This document shows, piece by piece, positions 47,592 to 60,724 of a DNA stretch of 64,000 nucleotides. The notes under the pieces were generated by a model. That model had not been told where the DNA came from, ran no database searches, and saw nothing but the letters and a program-made list of their open reading frames with translations. This stretch comes from Combretum micranthum (Eukaryota; Streptophyta; Magnoliopsida; Myrtales; Combretaceae). The stretch covers positions 1-64,000 of the forward strand of contig JAMXBD010001358.1 in assembly GCA_024138025.1 (NCBI GenBank), read 5' to 3'. Made by a program: the position numbers and the translations under genes. The stretch's first letter is position 1. Every line of letters begins with the position of its first letter.

Positions 47592-49882
47592 ATATTTAGC
47601 TAATAAAACTATGTCTTTAATTTGTTTTGTGTGATTTTGCATTGTGGATTTATAAATAATAAAAATAAACAATGAAGACCTAATTTTAAAAACTTCAAAA
47701 ATAATCAAGCCAAGAGTTTCTTTATAGTTCTTTAATATGCTGATATGAGATCTTAAGATGAAAAAAGATTAAATGTACTAATATACTTTGTGTTCGAGTG
47801 AGTAACAACCCAACACCAATACATATGTTACTAGTGCATAGTTTTAATGAAACAATTCATGGACCATAATTTTGTATAATTTATACACAATTAATTAATA
47901 CACTTATCTAGTATGTTAGTACTATTGAAGCTTTCTTTCACAATAACATTCTTACCAATAAAAATGAGTTTATGTTAACCTCAAACCTTAAAGTCCTAGA
48001 TTATTTCAAGAAACACTGTAAGTTGCAACGATATTTTTGTGATGTACATGAATTCAAGGAAAATCAAATTAAAGGGTAGGATAATTTTTTTAGTTTTTAT
48101 ATGTATAAATAAATTCCTTTTGAAGCTTAAACGAATGGTTTTTTCCCTGACCATCATCAAAATGAAATAACATAATATATGTTCATCTTTTAAATTTATG
48201 CCACACACAAAACTAATCTTTAGTTTTTACCAAAATTAAATCATTTTTAATTATCTATTTATTTTCCTTTTTTGGTTCAAATTTTTGCATTTGATTGGAG
48301 ATATTATAGAGATGCCCTAGGCGGTTGATCATGCCTCATGTTCATTTTCCAATGCTTTTTAATTTGGCTACTTTTAAGTTGTAAACCCTTGTGTTTATAT
48401 CCTTTCACATATATGCATAAATAGAAATAATAGGATTTCCTAATACTACTACCTATTAATGGGATTTGTTAATTACTTAATGTCGAAGGTGTAATTAATG
48501 TTGATTAGTTATTTAATACTAGATTTTATAAACCAATACCAACTCTTTTTCATAACTCATTCAAGTGTCACAATTTCCCTTTGGTGACTTTATAAGTAAA
48601 GATAATTGTCATTTTATACTTGAATTTACTTTTTTTCTTCCCTAAATAATTATTGGAATTTAAAAAAATTAATTTAATACTTACATTTCATCAATTTTTA
48701 TCAATTTACTACTTAGATTTTACTAAATTTTTCAATTAGTTACATAAACATTACTCATTTTCACAATTAGTTACTTTACTCATGTACCATAAATGACTTT
48801 AAAAAGTTTATAGGTAGTGAATTGACAATTTTTTAAATCTATGAACTTCTTTTGTCCCATAATGAGACCATCAACACATCAATTGACCATTAAAAAATTA
48901 TAGAAAATATCATATTAAGTATTTCAATAGAATGATCATGGTTGATTATCAATCTAACAGTTAAATAGCTTATGGAACTAGTCGTTGAAAAAAAAAAAAA
49001 ATTGTACTATAGAATTTTCCTTAAACTTCAAGTCATTAATTGTTCACATAGGGAAACTTTAGGTACCAAATATGATGTTTTCCCTATAATAATTCAACCT
49101 AGTTACTCTCCCTTTACAACTTGGCATCATTCCTTACTCTCCTCATATTTCTTCTCTAAATTGAGTTAAAATAGGCTCATAACTTTCCACCTTCTTTTGT
49201 CGCTAAATTGTCCACCTATTATTGAGGGGGGTTGACTCTAATATTATTTGTGACACCTTAATTCAAAAGTAAGTTAATTATCAAGCCATATACTAATAAG
49301 TTTTTTCAACCACATGATCTAAAAATTTCTACCTACATTGAATTGATGCTCTTTACTTTGACGTTATATGCCACTACTCATTTTTCCCTACAATCTATAA
49401 GGGAATTTCATTTAAATAGGTTGCACAATCTTCTCCCCTTAAAGATGCTATATCATTGCAATAAGACTTTCCAACTGAGGTGAATTCTTCTTCTTTCTAA
49501 GTGTATAATTTGGTTTGTTCCTACTACCCAACTTATAAATCATCTTGAAAGTATGCTAGGAATCACCCTACTAACACTCCCTAGCCTCCTTAGACCTTTT
49601 TTAGAGAGTGGATCAAAGCAGGGTGTTAACTTTAGCCTTGATTCATCCCTAAATTATTCACTTAGTAGTTAATGGTCCACTTTGAGTATATGATTTGTGT
49701 TGTCATTGGCCAAAAGTAAAAAATAGCCAAGCCAGCAAAGAATAATTTTTTTAACAATTTAACTTAAAAGTTTTTATTGTTGACTAAAAGATTTCTACTA
49801 AGATTTTATAAGTCAATATTAATTTTTTTTCTTTGATCCATGTAGAAAATATGTAAAATATATAATGAGGGTTGTCAATACT
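47592..49882. other. Intergenic AT-rich sequence; possible fold-back remnant near 48599-48880
   Basis: 48599-48880 has AATTTAATACTTA and ATTGACAATTTTTT words like the fold-back family but no closed ends. No gene is recognised. Confidence 0.4.
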
Positions 49883-51081
49883 CTTATGAATAGGGATGCA
49901 ATCGGGTTATGTTTTAAGTGGATCATATGAACATGGACCTCAACCCGTTACCCTGTATGGTTTACCAATTCAACCCTATAACTCTATGGGGTTTTCAAAC
50001 TATATCAAATTTAGTCTATAAGGTTTGCTTTACAACTCAAAACTCATCTAGTCCACCCGACTATTTTCTCTTTTTTTTTTCCCAACTTGTTTTCAAATTA
50101 AATAACAAATTCAAGAGAAGCTAGTGCTTCTAACACACTTTTCCTATTTGAGTAAAAATTAAAAGATGCATGTGGAATTGAAAGATTATGGGCAGATTGC
50201 ATTTATGATTCATCCATTGATATTGATAAGAATACTTTATAGGACATTTAACATTTAAATATATAAATATACTACTTACTATATTGAAATTTGTCACCAT
50301 GTCTCATATAATAAACTTAGATAAAGACTTATGTCACGCCTCAAAAGGGAGCCTAGTAGGGTTAATCGAAAGTTATCACACCACGTGTGCACCCATAATA
50401 TGAGAACCATCTTGCAAGTTAGAGTGTACAAGACTCTATCTATTTGTTAATATCTATTATTTAAATGACATATTTACATATAATAACATTACTGGAATTC
50501 AATTATGGAATCCGAATTTCCACTTCTAACCAAGATCGCAGAGAATCAGTATCCCCTACCAAATAGTGAAAATGGGTTTCAAACTTACAACTCACAAATT
50601 CCAATTATTATACAATTTATCTTATTTACAATCTAAGTTTACCATTTCCTATATTTCTATCTTCAATAAAATTTGTTGGAAAAGCCCTCTTCATACATTC
50701 CTAACCCAATCCCAGCTAGTAGTAATCCTGCATAAAAACTGTTGGGGGGTGAGCAAAACCACAGCTCAGTGAGTTCATCCCTCACTATTACTGGTCACGC
50801 AAGTTATCAAGCATTGATTAAACATTCATGCAAATCTATCTATATACAATATGAATGCATACGTGATGAATGCAAGTAACACATTTATGGGAGTCCGAAG
50901 CCATAAATGATGTAGATTTATGCTGTTTACATATCAGTATGCATAGGAGACCTCGTCTTATCAGAACGAGGTTGTCTGGTGGTTGCATCCACCCAGACTT
51001 ACCCAATGATTATATGTCATTAGTAAAATGGCAATATTTTCTAACGTATTCATGTGATTTACGCTAGTTAATATTTAAATT

Positions 51082-51290
51082 TGTCCATTACCAAATAATG
51101 GCGAATCAAACTGACCATCACCAATTAACGGTGAATCAGGTAGGTAGACCCCAACTCAAGTGACATCTACCGCCAATACTGACCATCACCTACTAAAGGT
51201 GAATCTAGCAGATAGACCCCGACTCAATTAACATCTATCGCCACTTGACAGGTGGACCCCAACTTAGGCAACATCTACTATCAAATCATT
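51082..51290 (+). repeat. Tandem repeat, period 68 bp, about 2.5 copies
   Basis: CTGACCATCACC recurs at 51111 and 51179. Each is followed by AnGGTGAATC, a TAGACCCCnACTCAA block and ACATCTACCGCC-like words. Partial units flank both sides. Confidence 0.8.
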
Positions 51291-52217
51291 ACTCGGAAAT
51301 GTCCCATGTTTATTTCATAAACTCTTATGGAAAACTTGTTTAAGGAATAAAGGAGCTACCTGAGATTCTTCAAGTCATGATCTTTTGAAAACATTTTTCA
51401 AAAATACATTTAATTGCAAACCCGGGACATTACCTGCAGGAGGTTTCAAGCACATGCGACAAGTATACCCGATTTACTTAGTCGAGTGATTAAACTTATT
51501 TATTTATTCAGGTGATCATACATATGATAACATTCTTGATTACTTGATATGTCATTGGAAAGTACTTGGAGTCTAAGAATGTAGACTTTAATATTTCCTA
51601 TGGAATGAAGGAACAGATATTTATCATTATATGTATTATTTGTATAATGATTCCGGTTGTACTTATTTATGTTCTAATTCAAATTTTACTAATCCTGATT
51701 TAATTTTCATTCTCCATTAGGAATTTCTAAATTTTATAAAAGCTATATTTTTCCGGCAAGGTCATGAAATTTGTAGCAATAGATTTTATGTAAGAGAAAT
51801 CTTCCTATATTCTTAAACTTCAGTTTTTAGTTGTATAAACTTAAATTGTGTCTATTTAACCAATATATTCTTTTTATTAGTTCCGAAAATAAGATATTTG
51901 AAACAACATATTCGTAACAACATATTTACCATGTTAATCATGGTATAACTTATACTATAATTTATATTAATTCTAAATTAGACATATTTTAGAAATTACG
52001 TACTCCTTTCTTTTTATGATTTTACCTAGTATATTAATCTAAGCCAAGTTGGTTGAAACTAATCACCTAATTCAATAACTAAATCTACTTTAATTAGCTC
52101 CATCAACCTAATATGATTTTACTTAGTAGAATAATTCATTTAAGATATATTAGTTCTATTGTTACTTATTAAGACAAAATACTTATTAAAACAACTAAAA
52201 TTCTATGATTAGTACTA

Positions 52218-52438
52218 TTAGTAGAGGAGTAGTAGGAGTAGTAGCAGTAGTAGTAGTGGTAACGTCGTCGTCGTCATAGTAGTAGTAGTAGCAGTAGTAG
52301 TAGCAGTAGCGGTAGTAGTAGGAGCAGTAGTAGTAGTAGCAGCAACAGCAGCAGTAGCAGTAGTAGTAATCTTAATATTAATAATATATATTATGACAAT
52401 AGTAGTAATATTAATATTTACAATAATAATATTAGTAT

Positions 52439-52471
<33 letters not shown>

Positions 52472-52492
52472 AATAATAATAATAATAATAAA
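52218..52492 (+). repeat. Compound trinucleotide microsatellite (AGT/AGC, then CAA, then TAA)
   Basis: Interrupted AGT/GTA/AGC units run to about 52370. An AT-rich spacer follows, then about 11 CAA units (52438-52470) and about 7 TAA units (52471-52492). A GAA run lies further on at about 53109-53131. Confidence 0.93.
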
Positions 52493-53373
52493 TTCAGAAT
52501 AATATAACAAATTTTATAATTAAATCTTATTAATTAATTAATTTAATTTTTTTTATATAAGGCCGAGACATACACGAGGAAGTCTACGGGCGTGTTCTAC
52601 CCGTGCTCATCTGGGATTCACATACTGTTCATCTTCTTTGCTAGTTTGATATGATTTTCTTTCATTTTTCCTATTAAAATCTTTTCTAAAATCTTCCTAA
52701 GTGTTCCTACATGTTATATATATACTCATAATACAACAACATGCACATAATCCTTGATTTTCGAAATCAAAGGGTGTAACTTAGGGTTTGCGAAATTTAC
52801 CATGTTGAGCTTGTTTGATGTGATTTGAAGCTTGTTTTTGGTTGGGTTATGATCCTATGATCATCAGAAATCAGTTTAAAACATTGTTTTTAACAAATAA
52901 CACGCCAAGACGAATCTACTTACCTTGTCTTCCTTTTCTAAGGTTTAAAGGTTGTTTTAATGGAGTTTGATCCTTTGTTGAGTTTGTTTGGAATTGTTTT
53001 TGGATGATTTTTCGTGTTGGGTTACTGAAGAACTTGTACAATTGGTTAAGGTTGGTTTTGTGTATATAAATTCCTTTGTTTGTTTGTTCATTATAGAGCT
53101 TTTATAGAGGAAGAAGAAGAAGAAGAAGAAGGAAAATGGCCGGCTTCCAATGAGATTAAGCTCTAGAATTCTCTCTAATTTTCACTGTTTAAGAAAGTTG
53201 TTTTTGCAGTATTAATTAAGTCTCCTAGTTAGCTCCATTTGATTGGTTAATGTGTTGAATTGTTGACATTTTTGGTGAATTATTTACACAAGTTGTATGC
53301 AAATTTCGGCTGGCAAAAATCAAGATCTTCACATCTATAGATCATCCTTTACTTGCACCAGAATTAAGGAGAA

Positions 53374-53946
53374 GATGGGAACGTGGAAAAGAAATAAAAA
53401 AAAATGTAAGGAGGATAGGATGAATGGAAATACAAAAAAAAAAAAAAGATGATGAATTTATAACCAACAACTGTGTAAGAAGTGAGGAAAAATATGAACT
53501 TGTGCAAAAAGTCAGTTTTGTGGGTCCAAGTGATACTATGATAAATACTTATTCGATAATATTTTTAGATGGAAATTTACATATTATTGATATTAAATAT
53601 TTTGAACGTTATGGTATACATTGAATTTCTATTAAAGACATGTGTATGTGTCATTGTGTATGCGTTGTTACGTAGAGAGAAGAATCCAAAAAAGATAAGA
53701 GAAAACGGAAAAGAAAATAAAAAAAAATGTAAGGAAGATGGGATGAATGGAAATACAAAAATAAAAAAAGATGATGAATTTATAACCAACAACTATGTAA
53801 GGAGTGGGCAAAAATATGAACTTGAACAAAAAGTCAATTTTGCTGGTCTAAATGACACGTATGATAAATATTGATTCGATAATATTTTTGAATAAAAATT
53901 TATATATTATCGATATTAAATATTCTAAATACTATAGTATACATAG
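53374..53946 (+). repeat. Tandem duplication, unit about 322 bp
   Basis: GATGATGAATTTATAACCAA occurs at 53448 and 53770. Flanking words AAAAATGTAAGGA, GGATGAATGGAAATAC, AAAAATATGAACTTG, TTCGATAATATTTTT and TATACAT recur in order. The two overlapping ORFs (53424-53624, 53569-53874) share this repeat and are not recognised as a protein family. Confidence 0.85.
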
Positions 53947-54780
53947 AATCTTTAGTTTAAGGCTTTTACTTTTCAGCTTTTATACTTGCTATCGTAAATT
54001 ATATTTTATCTATTTGAAAGTTTTGTTTGGTGGTATTTTGATAAATTAATAATTATATTTTCCTTAATTTGACCTTATTATAAGTTTATAGGGTTTGAAA
54101 TTATATATGAATTCATTACTATTTATAGATTTATTCTAGAGTTTTTATTATATTAGAAATTTAATATTTATTCTATCTTTGTTACTTTGTTCTTTTTACT
54201 AATTATAAGTTACTAAGTTATATCAGAATTTTAGTTTCTATAGACTCAAAATTATTTAACTTAGAGGTATTGATATGTTTGGAATATTAAAACTTAAGTT
54301 CTTAAATATTAAACAGTTTTATTTAATCTTTCATTTACTTTATGTAAAACATTATGTATTTTTAAAGTCTTATTAACAAGGATTCTTTATTCGAACTTGT
54401 TTATACTTAAAATTTAAATCGCAAAAAATTTGGAGTGATTTCTGATATATTTCTATTATAGTTCTTTTAAAAATCTTCATTTTATTTATATTTATTATAA
54501 TCGGGTTATGTAAAATTAAGGGGAATACAACTTAACAACTTAATGATAGGATAATTTTAGGAATATATTTACTCTTTTATTTTTTAATTTTTGTCATGAA
54601 ATAAATTGGGATAGGTGTCCATCAAGTATCCTACATGATGAAAACCCATCTAAAACCCTATAGGGTTTTACTACATAGCCAAATGTAATCCTAAAACCCT
54701 AAGAGGGTTTAATCATATAGGGTTTTTAGCAGATTAGGTGAATCAGAAGCCCTATAGTGGTCTACTCTGTTGCATCTCTA

Positions 54781-55274
54781 CTTGTAAAAGATCACATAGT
54801 GTAATTCAATGTTGTGCTCTTATTTTTGGAAAGGTTTTTTTCCTTTTCTTTTTAGTTGTAGGAGATGAGTCACTAGTAAAAAGAGTGCTGGAGCATGATA
54901 GACCTCCAAACCAACATATGGTTAGTGATACGTTAGAGAGTTGTTTGGCTTGGCCACTTCGATGCTTAAGTTAACTTATATGTCTAAGAGAGTAAAGAAC
55001 AAAGTGAGCTTGAACTAGATTAGATAATATCATATTAGATTTAGTAGATATAAATTTATAGCTTTTGGTCATACATAAATTGAGGGTCCATAGAATCTTG
55101 TTCTATGTAGGTTTAACCCCATAAGGAGGTAGAAGACATTAAACCAGGGGTAGACCTTACTTGGGATGGAGGTAGTCGAGCCTAGAGTTGTTCTACCGAG
55201 GAGATTGGAGTGGGGAGTGGGGAGTGGGGAGTGGAGGTATGGTCCTTGACCTTTAAAGCCAAGGCAGTTGTAGA
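54781..55274. other. Intergenic; short GGGGAGT repeat
   Basis: About three GGGGAGT units at 55211-55232. No gene is recognised; ORF 54738-54974 crosses the hAT boundary. Confidence 0.5.
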
Positions 55275-58200
55275 TGTAAACCCCTAAACTTTTCATAATT
55301 CTTAGAAAATAATCTTAGAAGTCAAAAACCAAAACCCTGAGAATCAACCCAAGTTAAATCCAAATTCTAAATAAGATCACATACGAAAATCCTTAACCTT
55401 AAGAAGAAGAGAACCCTCAAAACAAAATGGAAAATCTAACAACCAATTGATTCAACACCCATACACCAATCAAATCATCAATTCATTTTCCTAACACACA
55501 AATCAAGATGATATATCCAAATAACATTCGACAACAAAATACTAAAACCTTAAATCATTCGGTGAATTTCAGAATAAAAAATTTCGATTACCACAAAGAG
55601 TCAAATTGAGTCAACTCATAACCGTAGACTCGGTTAAACAATTCTGAGAACTAAAAAATATCAAATAATCACAAATAAAATAAAATAAACCATAGATGTT
55701 GAACCAAAAATATAACACGGACAAAACTAAAAATTTTTATAATCTTACGAATAAAATCAACAAGCCGGAAGTCAAACCGGAACCTTAAAAGTCAACGAAG
55801 TCTATAACAAACTCTAGAGTTTAAGCTCCGACAATCCACGCTCTTAGACCTTAAACAACAGAACTAAAATAATTGTTGATAAAAGTTCGTAATAATATAG
55901 GAAAGCTTAAAAAAAAATTAGATTCGCAAATATCTAGTGTCTTTCGAATCCGAATGGGATTAGTTTTTGAAAACATTACTCCGGTGCATTGAACAGTAAA
56001 AATATTCTATTAATACCATTAGACTTGTAATAAAATAAGAAATCCAAAAATATTGGTTTCATAATTTTTCGGTATCTAGAAATATTTGATATAGCTCGTT
56101 TACGCGTATTTTACTACTACCGGTGTTTTATTTTGTCTAGTCTACTATTCATAGTACTATTCCTACTATTCATCTATCTCTACTTTTTCTACTACCTATT
56201 CTACAACCTATATACCTATTTCTTACAATTTTTTTTCATAAAAATTCTACACCACATATTACTAAACTTCTCTTATACTTTTCTTTTAAAATTAATTTTT
56301 AATCACTTCTCTCTCCCTTCCCCATGATGGTGCCGTCCACCCCTCTCTCTCTTCACTCTTAATTTTTTTTCTTTTTTTAATTAATTTAATTACATCTAAT
56401 TTTCACTCAAAAACTCTATAAATAGCTATTTCCTCATTCATTCTTTCAACACAACTCATTTTACTACCAAAACTCTCTCAAAATCTCCTCTCAAATACTC
56501 TCTCTCATTACTCTCTCCAAACACTCCCAAGCTTTCTTTTTCTTCATACACAAAACTCATTTACTCATACTACTCACAACTTATATTTAGGTAAAACTTT
56601 TTTCATATATTTACTACCATGTCATGTAACTTTACATGACTATGTTGTGAGTTTTTCTAAACTTAATGTTATGGAAGCTACACTATGTTCATGTATTGTT
56701 CTTGTTCATGAACATCCATTTCTATATTTTTATGTTCTCATTATACTTTGATCATATTATGTCGTTATTATGCTAACTTCTCATTCATATCTAACTAAAT
56801 ATATTTATGTATCTGTATATATTCTTTAGAGCATATAAGCTCACTTGTTATTTATTTATTTTTATACTTTGTAATTTATTTACTTATTTCATGTTATTTT
56901 AAGACTAATCTTTCTAGTTTTAGACTTGTCCTTATCAAGTCAAAACAACATTTTCTTTCTTTTATATTCTTTTAGGGACTATTCTATTTTTAGTCCAAGG
57001 ATGCCTTGATGAAGCTAAGGCTCCCAATACTTAACCGGGATACCTTGATGAAGCTAAAGTTCCCAATACTTGATATTGTCACATTTCTTATTATTATTAT
57101 CTTCCTTTTTTACCTTTTTCTTATATTTTCATCATTTTCATATTACATACTCATACATGCATCCTCATATATTATTGTCTCAACAAAAATCTAAAGTAGA
57201 ATTTTCTTTAATAAAGGAAATGAAACCAACATTATATATATATATTTATATATATATTTGTCACCAAATCAAGACTTTGTTATCACATCCATAGGAAAAA
57301 AAAAAAAATTTCACCTTCTTTTCAAACTCACTAAGATTTTCCTAAATAACAATAAAGATTATTTTCTCAAAGAGGTTAACTAACAAAGTAAATATTTTTT
57401 TTTATACCATGATGAGTCACTTGAAGTTATAAAACTTAGTATTAGTAAGTTGTGATATGCAAGTTTTTCATAAAAAGTTCAATATTGGAATCTTTTCAAT
57501 GTCTTAATAAAAACTAAAAAGTAAACTAGTTTTCGAAGTTAATAAAATCCATCCACTAATTTAAAACTCACTTAGAAGAGTAAAGGTTTCCAAGTTTAAG
57601 TAATATACCCGTTTTCAAAGAAATAAAAAAGGATATAAACTTGATAAATTTTGAAAAACAATAGTTATCATCAACAACGTAGGAAAATAATTATGATTTT
57701 CCTTCAAAATAAAAGTGATAAAAGACGAAAAACAAAAAATTATTTTAAAAGGATTAGGAAATGAAAGTATAATAAGAAAAAGATTGGATTATCAAATCGT
57801 TTCCTTTTAAAAAAGAAATATGAATAACTCAAATTTTATATGATATCAACAACTTAATAGCAATTTTAGAAATTTCAATCCTTAATACTAGAAATAAAAT
57901 TTTGTAAGAAATCAAAGTTAAGAAAAAATAACTTATTATAGAAAAGAAATTGGAAGATAAAATAAGAAATATATTCATTTACAATAACCCAAGAATTTAT
58001 GAAGTTCTTTCAAAACAAGTAGAAAAGAGAATGTTAAAAATTCAAGTTTTCAACACCGTAAGATGAATTGCTTTGTGAAAAATAATCGTTGAGATAACAC
58101 CATTAAATTTTGCATACTATATGAGGCTATATATATTTGTTTCTAAAGGATTTCTCCAACTATACAAATATCTACTTTTTGATACAAGTATTTTCGGATA

Positions 58201-59746
58201 AAGAAAAGTTTGCAAACTTGTGTTTTAAAAACAACAATTTTCGTGATGAATCTGTACCCTATGGTTTCGAAACCCAAACGACCTTATATGAAAAAATAAC
58301 CTTAGAAATGGATAGATCTTTTTGAATAGGTAGAAAACGGTATATTATACGCGAAATTTTGAGTTAAAATGAGCAAGTTATAGCCATTTTAAATTAGAAT
58401 TTCATCTATGCGATTTTTGAACATAGTGAAATAGAATTAGAAAGTTTAAGTAGAATTTCTACGAAATACTCATCTCGGGTATTTCTTTTGTCCAGGTGAT
58501 GCGGAATACGAGATTTTCTTTTTTGATGATTACTAAGATTAAGAAGATTGTGAAATGGACGAGTGGTGATTCCTCTTAATTTCGTTACTTGCTTATGCTT
58601 GTAAAGTAGTGGCATTAGTATGCCAAGAGAATATAAAAATGGATATGTATGAGGAATTCCGGGATATATATATGTGTGTGATTTTATGCTTATGTGATGA
58701 AATGAGAATTAAGAATATCGTAATTTCAAACTGTCTGTTTAAGTGTTTCGTTTACTTACTTGTATGACTGCTTATTCTTTGCTAAATTGATTGATTGCCC
58801 CCTAATAAACCTTAATAAGGTTTGGCTTAAGAAAAATAAATCGCTCACGTATAGCATCCATTGAGTCATATTTCTTTTAGAAGACTGCTACTCCTACGCG
58901 TAGAGCTAGATTAGCTGTTATCGTGCTGGGACACGAGCCATGTTCCTTCCTAGATAATCCAAATCGCTCAAGGAACGCGACTTTAGGTTCGGAGTCAAGC
59001 CAACCGAACGCTTTGAAAAGGGGCAGGGGTATGGGCATGGCATGGGCATGGGCATGGGCTTGGGCGTGGGCATGGGGACTAGCAGTAGAAGATCGAGAAT
59101 CTTCATCAATAATTCCCTAATCTTTGATACGGAGTGGTAAATTCGTTCTATATATGGTTTTCGGATAATATATATATATTTGTAATCACGTGATTGTTAC
59201 ATAGTATGCATAGCATATGCATGTGAAAATTTAAATGAACTTGTTTGAAATCATTGTGCAAATGAAAATGAATACCTCACTAAGCTAGTTGTAAACTTAT
59301 CCCCCATAGATTTTGTTGAAACAGTATATCCGTGGCTTTAATCGAAGATCATGACATTAAGGAAATCATGGATGAATGTTAAACTTTTATGAAGGCAGTA
59401 GGAACATATGATGAAGTTACTTTGTAAGATTCCTTATATGTAATGTATGTTATGTTAGTATTTTGGAAATTTTTAAGAAGTGTACTTATATTGACTTGAA
59501 GACCATAGCGGGGTATGTACCTAAGAATTGTAATCAACCATGTTTATGTTTTATGATAAGTATTCCCCATGCCTTGTTACTTAATCATTATCGATGTAAA
59601 TTGCACTATTCTGATGCATTCCCTTGGTTATGATGTACGCCTTGTATATAATATAGAAGCCTTTGCATGACTGAAGTAGTCATTTTTAGGCTTTAGTATT
59701 ATGTACGGCGGACTGCCACATTTAGGGTATCTCCTGGGGCGTGACA
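55275..59746 (+). mobile_element. Plus-oriented Ty3/gypsy-type solo LTR (about 4.47 kb)
   Basis: It starts TGTAAACCCCTAAAC and ends TCCTGGGGCGTGACA. GTAGA before and GTAAA after give a 4-of-5 target duplication. TATAAATA is at 56417-56424, followed by a pyrimidine-rich leader and a GGTAAAA donor-like site (about 56590). The right 3.1 kb is homologous to 1-3087. It has no coding part, and small ORFs inside are not believed. It includes the GGGCAT repeat at 59025. Confidence 0.7.
59025..59078 (+). repeat. GGGCAT hexanucleotide repeat
   Basis: About eight GGGCAT-type units with variants, markedly GC-rich against an AT-rich surround. It makes an Ala-Trp repeat in an ORF that is otherwise unsupported. 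Confidence 0.9.
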
Positions 59747-60458
59747 GTAAATAAAGAGCACAAGAGCTAAGGTCCTTCTCACACCGAGGCCGTTGTGAAG
59801 CTTCATCATAAGGTCGAGGTCCTTATATGGTCAAGGTCTTTATGGGCTAGGGGCTCTTGTGGAACTCCTTGGCTTAACTACTTGTGAGGCTCTCTTATGG
59901 ACTTGTTAGACCATTAAGTTGATATTGGGCCTGCTATGTTATAGTCAAGTATTCTCTGTCAACACTTTTGATTGTTGATTTTCTTTTTCTCTTTTGTTGT
60001 GTTTTCAATTTCCTACTCCATATTGTTATATTCTTTTGCTATTAATTTATTTGAATTCTTATGCTAAGTTAGATTGTTTGAATTCCTCATTCGGTGCACT
60101 TCCACAAAGTATTAGAGAAAGGAAGGGGAAAAAAAAGAAGGAAAGGGGAAAAAACAAAAATAAAAAAGGAGAAAAGAAAATAAGAGAGATACAAATGTCT
60201 TAAAACTCTCAACTTAGATAAAAAGCAAATAAGTACATTTAAAATGATCGATTGAAGAATCATATACTATGATAGGAGCATTTTATCTCAGGAGTATTTA
60301 GGAAATTGTTTAAGATGCCACATCAAGTTTTAAGCAACTAAGTAACTCTTCAATTTTTTCCTAAGTGACTTGTAGGGAGTTATTGACTATTTTTTCAATA
60401 ATTTTTTATGGGTCTGATACTACAATTATATTTAGGAAGTTAGATGGTAATTCAAGAT
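59747..60458. other. Intergenic, nothing recognised
   Basis: The first 200 bp are less AT-rich than the surround (AAGGTCGAGGTCC-type words). ORF 59994-60203 ends in low-complexity Lys-rich sequence. Confidence 0.4.
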
Positions 60459-60724
60459 AATGTCACATATGATACCTAAACTTTGGCAAAATATGCAAAT
60501 AAGATATTTGAATTTTGAAATTGATTAATTTAATATCTAAACTTTTAAATTGATCAATTTAGTACTTGAAAAACTTTAAAATTGTTTAATGTAGTACTTA
60601 AAAAAACTTGACGAAGGTGGGCTAAATTGATCAATTTCAAGGGTTAGGTACCAAATTGATTAATTTCAAAGTTTAAATACCTAATTCCATATTTAATCAA
60701 AGTTTAGGTAACATTTGTGACATT
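60459..60724. mobile_element. Fold-back MITE with perfect AATGTCACA ends (266 bp)
   Basis: The left end AATGTCACATATGATACCTA pairs with the right end GTTTAGGTAACATTTGTGACATT. Inside, AATTGATCAATTT palindromes recur four or more times. It is the best-preserved member of the family at 38078 and 45881. Confidence 0.8.

Larger units (their letters stand above)
50332..54529 (-). mobile_element. Minus-oriented gypsy-type solo LTR inside the hAT-like element (about 4.2 kb)
   Basis: On the plus strand it opens TGTCACGCCTC and closes AATACA. The pentamer ACTTA is at 50327-50331 and again at 54530-54534 (a second ACTTA at 54538 makes the right edge uncertain by 8 bp). On the minus strand CTCTATAAAAGC (about 53111-53100) is a TATA box, and GACAAGGTAAGTAG near 52930 resembles a splice donor. 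The minus end GGCGTGACA matches the ends of the LTRs at 3087 and 59746. No pol sequence is present. Confidence 0.6.
49891..54780. mobile_element. hAT-like element split by an LTR insertion (about 700 bp once the insert is excluded)
   Basis: The left end TAGGGATGCAATCGGGTTAT and the right end read in reverse (TAGAGATGCAACAGAG) are terminal repeats of the family seen at 33841. Flanks CTTATGAA (49883-49890) and CTTGTAAA (54781-54788) match at 6 of 8. The right part carries ACCCTATAGGGTTTT palindromes and a TTTTTAATTTTTGTCATGA stretch that parallels 34475-34500. Confidence 0.7.

Noticed and set aside
52218..52492. CRISPR-like or satellite array
   Set aside because: It is a simple trinucleotide microsatellite without spacers, in a plant genome.
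53424..53874. Related ORFs DDEFITNN as a small gene family
   Set aside because: They are copies of a 322-bp tandem repeat inside an LTR, with different frame ends in each copy.
58923..59120. Ala-Trp repeat protein
   Set aside because: It is a product of the GGGCAT microsatellite within an LTR, with an equally long ORF on the other strand.
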